Positions 14,203 to 20,372 of a DNA stretch of 20,372 nt are shown here, piece after piece. Origin of the DNA: UMGS973 sp045599945. GTDB lineage: Bacteria; Bacillota; Clostridia; Peptostreptococcales; Anaerovoracaceae. Within the stretch, counting starts at the first letter, position 1; each line of letters begins with the position of its first letter. The notes under the pieces were generated by a model. That model was not told the DNA's origin and did no database searches. It saw nothing but the letters and a program-made list of their open reading frames with translations. Where the stretch lies: positions 1 through 20,372 of the forward strand of contig JAZRWY010000013.1 of assembly GCA_045599945.1 (NCBI GenBank), written 5' to 3'. The position numbers were made by a program, and so were the translations under genes.

Positions 14203-14798
14203 TCTTGTTTCTCCTCTTTTCTGAACTTGAGTTTTGATTCCTCTCCCCGCACCAGTCTGCCAATGTTCGCTCTATGCTTGACAATGATGATTGCTGCCAT
14301 CAGAATGCCAAACCAGAAAAACTGCGGTTCTAAAAGCAGCGCACATGCAGGTGCCATCAGTGCTGCGAGGCAGGAGCCCAATGACACATATTTTGTAACC
14401 GCAACAACCACAATAAATATTCCAAGCAGCGACATGGCCAGAAACGGATTAATGGCAACAATCACGCCAATGCCAGTTGCTACGCCTTTTCCGCCTTTAA
14501 ACCGGAACTGAAACGGCCAGATGTGCCCAATGAAAGCCATCACGCCGCAGGCATATGCAAAGAGCGGCGACACCGTTGCGCCAAGCAGAACAGGAATCAC
14601 TCCCTTCAGCACATCCGCAGCAAGTGTAATGACCGCTGCCTTTTTCCCCAGAACTCTTAAGACATTTGTCGTTCCGGGATTCCCTGAACCTTCTTCACGG
14701 ATATTCACTCCATGCATCTTCGCCAGTATTGTTGCCGTCGAGATGCATCCAAGGAAATATGAAAGAACCATGAAGAATATGCCGAATCCTAATTTCAT
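14199..14798 (-). CDS. plsY: Acyl-phosphate:glycerol-3-phosphate acyltransferase
   Basis: PlsY is an integral membrane enzyme that transfers the fatty acid from acyl-phosphate to glycerol 3-phosphate, making lysophosphatidic acid in the PlsX/PlsY route. The protein is 199 residues with five or more hydrophobic helices. The three family motifs are all present: GSGNPGTTN (37-45), GHIWPF...KGGKGVAT (91-108) and HRANIGRLVRGEE (175-187). The short charged C-terminal tail is cytosolic. The ATG at 14798 overlaps the der stop by 1 base (TAATG), with GAAGGAAG upstream, and its end overlaps gpsA by 4 bp. PlsX is not in the window. Confidence 0.96.
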   Translation of the reverse strand: MKLGFGIFFMVLSYFLGCISTATILAKMHGVNIREEGSGNPGTTNVLRVLGKKAAVITLAADVLKGVIPVLLGATVSPLFAYACGVMAFIGHIWPFQFRFKGGKGVATGIGVIVAINPFLAMSLLGIFIVVVAVTKYVSLGSCLAALMAPACALLLEPQFFWFGILMAAIIIVKHRANIGRLVRGEESKLKFRKEEKQE

Positions 14799-16120
14799 TA
14801 TTCTTCCTTCTCTCCCTTTTCTCTAAAAACAAATTTAATGGAAGTTCCTTCAAACCCGAATCCTTCTCTGATCTTATTCTCCAGATATCTTGCATATGAG
14901 AAATGCATCAGAGGTCTTGAATTAATCTTGAAGGAAAACAGCGGCGGTTTGATACCTACCTGAGTAGCATAATAGATCTTCAGCCTCTTGCCTTTGTCTG
15001 AAGGTGGCTGTTTCATCATGGTTGCATCCTGAATCAGGGCATTGAGCTGTCCTGTCGGAACTCTCATGGATCTGTTTTCCGATACATATTTTGCCATGTT
15101 GATGACATTATCGATTCTCTGGTGATCCTTTACCGAAATGAATACACTCGGGGCATAGCTCATGAATGGAAACTCCACCTGTATTCTCTTCTTGAAATCT
15201 CTCATTGTATTGGTTTCTTTTTCCACCAGATCCCATTTATTGACGACGACGATGATGCCTTTACCTGCCTCATGGGCAATGCCTGCAATCTTTTTATCCT
15301 GCTCGGAAATGCCTTCATTCGCATCAATCATCAGGATGGCCACATCACAGCGTTCAATGGCTGCAATTGCCCGGATTACACTGAATCTCTCGATATCTTC
15401 GTTCACTTTGCTCTTTCTACGGATTCCTGCCGTATCAATGAGCATGTATTTCTGTCCATCCTTTTCAAATGGGGTATCGATGGAATCACGGGTTGTCCCT
15501 GCAATCGGCGATACAATCACTCTGTTTTCCCCGACCAGCTCGTTGATCAGGCTGGATTTTCCCACATTTGGCTTTCCAATGACGGCAATCTGAACATAGT
15601 CGTCATATCGATCATAATGGTCCTTCGGAAATGCTTCAACAACCATGTCAAGAAGGTCGCCGAAATTCAGCATGTTGGCTGCCGAAATTGCAATCGGCTC
15701 TCCCAGGCCCAGTTCATAAAAGTCATAGAATGTATCCGGCATTTCATACTTATCCACCTTGTTTACAACAAGAATGACATTCTGGCCTCTTCTTCTAAGC
15801 ATGCCGGCAACTTCCCGGTCTGCAGAAGTCAGGCCTTCCTTTCCATCTACCAGAAAAAGAATGACATCTGCCATGTCCATGGCAACATTTGCCTGCTCTC
15901 TCATCTGAGACAGAATGATATCCTCACTGTCAGGTTCAATGCCGCCGGTATCGATCAGTGCAAATTCTATGCCCCTCCACTCTGTTTCCGCATAGATTCT
16001 GTCTCTGGTTACTCCCGGTGTATCTTCCACGATGGCTACTCGTTTTCCAATGACTTTATTAAAAAATGTTGACTTGCCGACATTAGGTCTTCCTACTACG
16101 GCAACTACAGGTTTACTCAT
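14798..16120 (-). CDS. der: Ribosome biogenesis GTPase Der (EngA)
   Basis: Der is an essential tandem GTPase that assists late 50S subunit assembly. The protein is 440 residues. First G domain: GRPNVGKST (10-18), DTGG (57-60), NKVD (120-123). Second G domain: GKPNVGKSS (182-190), DTAG (229-232), NKWD (294-297). The C-terminal KH-like domain spans about 350-440. All nucleotide-binding motifs are intact. The ATG at 16120 follows GGGAGGAATC inside the end of ftsY and overlaps that gene by 8 bp. It overlaps plsY by 1 base at its stop. Coupling of der to plsY-gpsA is common in Clostridia as far as I know. Confidence 0.97.
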   Translation of the reverse strand: MSKPVVAVVGRPNVGKSTFFNKVIGKRVAIVEDTPGVTRDRIYAETEWRGIEFALIDTGGIEPDSEDIILSQMREQANVAMDMADVILFLVDGKEGLTSADREVAGMLRRRGQNVILVVNKVDKYEMPDTFYDFYELGLGEPIAISAANMLNFGDLLDMVVEAFPKDHYDRYDDYVQIAVIGKPNVGKSSLINELVGENRVIVSPIAGTTRDSIDTPFEKDGQKYMLIDTAGIRRKSKVNEDIERFSVIRAIAAIERCDVAILMIDANEGISEQDKKIAGIAHEAGKGIIVVVNKWDLVEKETNTMRDFKKRIQVEFPFMSYAPSVFISVKDHQRIDNVINMAKYVSENRSMRVPTGQLNALIQDATMMKQPPSDKGKRLKIYYATQVGIKPPLFSFKINSRPLMHFSYARYLENKIREGFGFEGTSIKFVFREKGEKEE

Positions 16121-17000
16121 CTATGATTCCTCCCGCAAATTCTACAGGATCAAATGGCTTTAAATCATCCATGCCTTCTCCTACACCAATAAATTTAATC
16201 GGCATGTCAAACTCATCTGCAATGGTAATGGCAATGCCTCCCTTTGCAGTACCATCCAGTTTCGTTAATACGATTCCTGTAATATCTGTTACTTCTCCAA
16301 ATTCCTTTGCCTGTGAGACTGCATTCTTTCCTGTTGTTGCATCCAGGACGAGAAGGGTCTCTCTGGCTGCTTCCGGCCACTCTCTCGAAATGACCTTATT
16401 CATTTTTTCCAGCTCATTCATCAGATTCTTCTTCGACTGAAGTCTTCCTGCCGTATCGCAGATCAGCACATCTGCTTTTCTCGATTTTGCTGCCTGGATT
16501 GCATCAAAAATGACAGCAGAAGGGTCGGCACCCTCGCCATGTTTTACAATATCCGCCCCGACTCTGCCGGCCCAGATATCCAGCTGCTCAGCAGCCGCAG
16601 CTCTAAAAGTATCTGCTGCAGCCAGAAGAACTTTTTTATTCTGCCGGATCAGCATATTGGCAATCTTTCCAATGGAAGTTGTTTTTCCTCCGCCATTTAC
16701 TCCGATGACCAGAATGACTAGCGGCGTTTCCTCACAGAGTTTTAACCGCTCTTCCTTGTCCATGGTATCGATAATAATCTGCTTCAGCTTTGTCTTGACA
16801 ACCGAAGGCTTGGTAATATTTCCGCCCTCAACAAACCGTTTCAGTTTTCCGACTGTATTCATGGTTGTTTCCATGCCAATATCTGAAGTGATCATGATCT
16901 CTTCAAGTTCATCAAAAAAATCATCATCTATTCCATTTGACTGAAATGCATCGGAAATGCGATCCGAAAGCATCCCAAAGAATGATTTCTTTACATCCAT
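16113..17000 (-). CDS. ftsY: Signal recognition particle receptor FtsY
   Basis: FtsY is the SRP receptor GTPase, which docks Ffh-ribosome complexes at the membrane for insertion of membrane proteins. The protein is 295 residues, so it has only the NG domain and a short amphipathic N-terminus (MDVKKSFFGMLSDRISDAF) instead of a long acidic A domain. Motifs are GVNGGGKTTS (100-109, P-loop), DTFRAAAAEQL (130-140), DTAGRL (182-187), TKLDGTAKGG (246-255) and GVGEGMDDLKPFDP (272-285). The start follows GGAG within the last codons of smc, 3 bp after the smc stop. Its partner ffh is not in the window, and der follows instead. Confidence 0.97.
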   Translation of the reverse strand: MDVKKSFFGMLSDRISDAFQSNGIDDDFFDELEEIMITSDIGMETTMNTVGKLKRFVEGGNITKPSVVKTKLKQIIIDTMDKEERLKLCEETPLVILVIGVNGGGKTTSIGKIANMLIRQNKKVLLAAADTFRAAAAEQLDIWAGRVGADIVKHGEGADPSAVIFDAIQAAKSRKADVLICDTAGRLQSKKNLMNELEKMNKVISREWPEAARETLLVLDATTGKNAVSQAKEFGEVTDITGIVLTKLDGTAKGGIAITIADEFDMPIKFIGVGEGMDDLKPFDPVEFAGGIIDE

Positions 17001-17003
17001 TAT

Positions 17004-20000
17004 TTACTCCAGTCCGGGAAGCGAATCCCCTAATCTCAGTGACAATACCTTTGAAATGCCTCTTTCCGGCATTGTAACACCATATAGAACATCTGCATAT
17101 TCCATGGTTGTCTTCTGATGTGTAATCAGCGCAAACTGTATATCGTCGAAATTCGACAGATATTTTGCAAAACGGACCATGTTATCATCATCCAGTGCTG
17201 CTTCAACTTCATCCAGGATGCAGAACGGTGTCGGCTTTGCCTTCAATACCGCAAACATGAGAGCAATGGCCGTCATGGTCTTTTCTCCGCCGCTGAGAAG
17301 ATTGATATTCTGCAGTTTCTTTTCCGGAGGCTGCGCAACAATCTCGATCTCGGCTTCCAGAGGATTATTCTCATCTGAAAGCACAAGTTCTGCATGTCCG
17401 CCGCCAAACAGCTCCTTGAATACTTCTTCGAAGTTTTCAGCAACCTGATTGAAGCTCTCTCTGAATCTCTGGCGAATGGTGCGGTCCATCTGGGCGATAA
17501 TGTCACTGAGGACCTCCATGGCATCCAGGATATCTTTCCGCTGGGATGTGAGGAACTCATACCGCTCGCTTACCTGTGCATATTCTTCAATGGCACCGAT
17601 ATTTACATCTCCCAGTTCGCTCATTCTTCCTTTGATTTCACGATTTTCCTTCACTGCACGGGACAGTACGAAATCCTCCTTCTTGAATTCCATGGCCTGG
17701 ATATATGATATTTCAAAGTTCTCCCAGAGCTTATCTTTCATATTATCCATTTGCGTCTCGTATCTGGTGATTTGAATATCTGCACTGATTTTTCTGTCTG
17801 AAAGAGCGGAAAGTTTTTCTGCAAAATCTTCATTTTTCTTTTCCAGATTTTCAATTACCGTGCGGATTTCCTTCTTCTCATCGTTGATGAGTCCGAGTTT
17901 TTCTTCCAGATCATCTTTTACTCTGGATTTTTCATCCGCGCCCGCAGCCTTCTTCTGAAGAGATAAGATCTCCATTCTCTCTTCTGCGATTTCCTGTAGC
18001 CGGTCTTCTTTCTGATTGATATCTGCAGCCAGTTCTCCCAGCTGTCCTTCAATGCGGTCTGCAATCTCTCTGATTCCTTCCATTGCAGTTTCCGCTGCTG
18101 TTGCATCAATTCTTGCTTTTGTTATCTTTTCACTTGCCTTTTCTGCAAGTTCTTTTTTGCTTTCATATTCGTGGAAGAGTCTTTCCGCTTCCACCCGTGC
18201 CTCTCTGGAATGCTTTTCCGCTTCCAGTGCTTCAAAAATGAGACGGTTGATCAGTTCATCGGAGCTATCCAGCTGATTTGAAATGTCTTCCAGTTCTCTA
18301 TCCCACTTCTCAGTTTTTTCCTCCAATGACTTCAGCATGGTTTCCGCATTGGAAACATCATTGATTCTGTCATTGAATGCAATCTGTGCACTGGAGTACT
18401 GTCCATCCAGTCTGCCAAGTGTTTCTTCCAGAGTCTGCAGGGTTTTCTTTTCCCTGGAAAGAGTCTCCTTCCTCTCTTCCATCTGCTTTTCTGCGTCTGT
18501 AACACCATCTGAAAGAGTCTGGATTTCCGCTTTTCTTTCCAGGAGATTTCCGGTCTTTGCCTTGCTTTTTCCACCGGTAATGGTTCCTGTCCCTGCAATG
18601 ATTTCTCCCTCAAGGGTTACAAAACGAAGGGCTTTATCCCCCTTCTTGGAAAGAGCAACCGCATGGTCCATCTGGTCTGCCATGACAGTTCTTCCCAGCA
18701 GATATTCATATGCAGGTCTGTATTTTTCATCAAAAGATACAATGTCCGATGCCATTCCAAGAAAGCCTTCTGCACTGGACTCAAATGGTATTGTGCGATG
18801 CCTGATGGAGGTCAGCGGAATAAAGGTCAGTCTTCCTGCATTTGCTTCCTTTAATGCACGGACAGCCTTCTTTGCGCATTCATCATCTTCACAGATGATA
18901 TTGGATACGCTTCCGCCCAGTGCGGTTTCAACCGCTGTCTCATATCCGGACGGTACTTTCATCAGTTCGGCAGCAGTGCCATAAATCCCCGGCATCTGCT
19001 TTTTCATGATGAATTTTACTGCCTGATTATATCCTTCATAGCCCGCTTCCAGTTCTTCCAGCGTCTTTCTTCTGGCTTCCATCTGGGTCTTGGAAAGTTT
19101 GAGCTGTTCCAGCTCTTTTTCCACTTCTCTTTTTCTTTCAGAAGCAGACTGGTATTCCTCTTTTGCTTCTTCCGCTTCTCTTCTGATCTCTTCCAGATGA
19201 ACTGCCGCTTCTTCTTTCTTTTGGATGGCCTGCTGAAGCACTTCACCAAAAGAGTTTTCACCGCTCTCGTCTCTTTCTTTGCTGATCTGGTTTCTTCTGT
19301 TCAGAAAAGCATTTTTCAGGCTTTCATAGCTTGCGGCCTCTGCTCTTTTTTCCTTTGCCTGTGCAGAATATTCAAATATGGCTGCCTTTGCCTCATCCGA
19401 TTTTGTCAGTGCTTCATTGGCTGCATTGGATTTCTGTACATAATCGTCGGTTTTCTGCTGCAGCACAGCATTGGATATCTCCAGTTTTTCCCTGGCTTCA
19501 AGAAGCTTCGTCCTGATTTCCTCTTCATTGGCTTTTTCTGTATCAAGTCTGGAAAGCAGTTCCTTCTTTTCACCGTTCAATCGGGTTTCTTCTGCTTCCA
19601 TGGATTCCAGTTTCTGTGAATCCATCTGCTCTTTATTGACCAGTTCATTGATTTCTTCCATGAGCGTAAAAATGGACTTTCTTGTTTCTTCCTCAATCTC
19701 TTCGAGTACGCCCAGACGCTGTTTCTTTTCTTTGAGTTTTTCTGCGGACATCTCTCTGGACCCGCGGATTACCTCCTGGGAAGCCATGATCTGCCGGAGC
19801 TCCTCATTGAGTTCATCCAGTTTCTTATCGATGCCTTCAACATTCTTGAGGGTGATGTTGATTTCCAGCTCCTTAAAACGCTGCCGGAGTTCAACATACT
19901 CGGATGCCTTTTCACTGTCTTCTCTCAGACCGTCGATTCTTCCTTCAATTTCTCCGATGATATCATTGACGCGGTCCAGATTCCCGGAAGCATTCTTCAG

Positions 20001-20372
20001 TTTTCGCTCCGCCTCCTGCTTCTTGCTCCGGTACATGACAATACCGGCAGCCTCTTCAAAGATCTGCCGTCTTCCTTCTGTCTTATTCTCAATGATATCC
20101 GAAATCTTTCCCTGTCCGATCAGAGAATATCCATCCACACCGATCCCGGTATCCATGATCAGTTCCCGGATGTCTCTTAATCTGCACTGGTTCCCGTTAA
20201 TGCTGTATTCACTTTCACCGGAACGGTACATTCTTCTGGTGATTGCCACTTCGTTATATTCAATCGGAAGGATTCCTTCCTCATTGTTGATGGTCAGCGT
20301 CACCTCCGCCATTCCCCTGGACTTTCTGGTTGCGGTTCCGTTAAAGATCACGTCCTCCATCTTTCCGCCTCT
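17004..20372 (-). CDS. smc: Chromosome segregation protein SMC, 5' end outside the window
   Basis: SMC forms the ATPase ring that compacts and separates chromosomes together with ScpA and ScpB. The visible 1122 codons begin RGGKMEDVIFNGT, so about 60 residues with the Walker A loop lie beyond the right edge. The methionine in GGKMED is internal, not a start. Next come the head and DxGIGVDGYSLIGQGK region, then long heptad coiled coil to about 440. The hinge follows at about 440-600, containing TAAELMKVPSGYE and GTITGGKSK. The return coiled coil runs to about 960. The C-terminal head has signature LSGGEKTMTAIAL (about 1020) and Walker B FCILDEVEAALDD (about 1045). The total would be about 1185 residues, the usual size. 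Three bases separate it from ftsY. Confidence 0.97.
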   Translation of the reverse strand, partial: RGGKMEDVIFNGTATRKSRGMAEVTLTINNEEGILPIEYNEVAITRRMYRSGESEYSINGNQCRLRDIRELIMDTGIGVDGYSLIGQGKISDIIENKTEGRRQIFEEAAGIVMYRSKKQEAERKLKNASGNLDRVNDIIGEIEGRIDGLREDSEKASEYVELRQRFKELEINITLKNVEGIDKKLDELNEELRQIMASQEVIRGSREMSAEKLKEKKQRLGVLEEIEEETRKSIFTLMEEINELVNKEQMDSQKLESMEAEETRLNGEKKELLSRLDTEKANEEEIRTKLLEAREKLEISNAVLQQKTDDYVQKSNAANEALTKSDEAKAAIFEYSAQAKEKRAEAASYESLKNAFLNRRNQISKERDESGENSFGEVLQQAIQKKEEAAVHLEEIRREAEEAKEEYQSASERKREVEKELEQLKLSKTQMEARRKTLEELEAGYEGYNQAVKFIMKKQMPGIYGTAAELMKVPSGYETAVETALGGSVSNIICEDDECAKKAVRALKEANAGRLTFIPLTSIRHRTIPFESSAEGFLGMASDIVSFDEKYRPAYEYLLGRTVMADQMDHAVALSKKGDKALRFVTLEGEIIAGTGTITGGKSKAKTGNLLERKAEIQTLSDGVTDAEKQMEERKETLSREKKTLQTLEETLGRLDGQYSSAQIAFNDRINDVSNAETMLKSLEEKTEKWDRELEDISNQLDSSDELINRLIFEALEAEKHSREARVEAERLFHEYESKKELAEKASEKITKARIDATAAETAMEGIREIADRIEGQLGELAADINQKEDRLQEIAEERMEILSLQKKAAGADEKSRVKDDLEEKLGLINDEKKEIRTVIENLEKKNEDFAEKLSALSDRKISADIQITRYETQMDNMKDKLWENFEISYIQAMEFKKEDFVLSRAVKENREIKGRMSELGDVNIGAIEEYAQVSERYEFLTSQRKDILDAMEVLSDIIAQMDRTIRQRFRESFNQVAENFEEVFKELFGGGHAELVLSDENNPLEAEIEIVAQPPEKKLQNINLLSGGEKTMTAIALMFAVLKAKPTPFCILDEVEAALDDDNMVRFAKYLSNFDDIQFALITHQKTTMEYADVLYGVTMPERGISKVLSLRLGDSLPGLE

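Noticed and set aside
15122..16072. A 316-codon plus-strand frame opposite der
   Set aside because: der is complete with all GTPase motifs on the minus strand. The opposite frame lacks a start signal and any recognisable motif, and it exists because of the codon bias of der.
20358..20360. Methionine codon at 20360 as the start of smc
   Set aside because: It is internal: the frame stays open to the window edge (RGGK precedes it), and the Walker A part of SMC must lie upstream.
1..20372. CRISPR arrays, tRNA or rRNA genes, insertion sequences with transposases
   Set aside because: No regularly spaced repeats, no cloverleaf-like segments and no transposase motifs were seen in either strand.

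Overview
The window looks like a chromosomal segment of a low- to mid-GC Bacillota bacterium, most likely a member of the Clostridia. The support is strong AGGAGG-type ribosome binding sites, an AddA-type (not RecB-type) helicase-nuclease, and a compact smc-ftsY-der-plsY-gpsA gene string. Genus cannot be decided from the sequence alone.

Layout, left to right. Positions 1-138 are not protein coding. On the minus strand they read as the 5' end of a group II intron (domain I, class C-like) that continues past the left edge. It begins exactly after the hairpin and T-run of the addA terminator, which is the insertion habit of class C introns. addA (minus) follows, with no addB beside it. Divergent from it is gpmI (plus), with its own extended -10 promoter. 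A shared bidirectional terminator then separates gpmI from a minus-strand accessory block, 5257-7921. In transcription order this block is hipB, hipA, a small ribbon-helix-helix (RHH) antitoxin-like gene, and an unrecognised 217-residue gene.

That block is the most unusual part of the window. hipBA is intact, and two 13-bp direct repeats lie exactly 20 bp apart over its promoter. The RHH gene has a perfect consensus promoter overlaid by a 10-bp inverted repeat, but no partner toxin. The RHH gene is also bracketed by two identical 17-bp direct repeats. One repeat is the ribosome binding site and start of the unknown gene, and the other overlaps the end of hipA. This suggests the unknown gene was once directly coupled to hipA and that the RHH unit was later inserted between them.

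Next come three minus-strand genes: an HdeD-like membrane protein and two overlapping FAD-dependent oxidoreductases of different families. Divergent from them is dinB (DNA polymerase IV), coupled by a 4-bp overlap to a flavodoxin-fold oxidoreductase. The dinB promoter places its predicted transcript start on the A of the ATG, so the mRNA may be leaderless.

After a strong shared terminator, the right third is a housekeeping operon on the minus strand: smc (5' end beyond the window), ftsY, der, plsY and gpsA. All are spaced by 3 bp or overlap. It joins chromosome segregation, membrane protein targeting, 50S ribosome assembly and the first steps of phospholipid synthesis in one transcript. There is no gene-free stretch longer than 300 bases; the longest is the intron end at 1-172.
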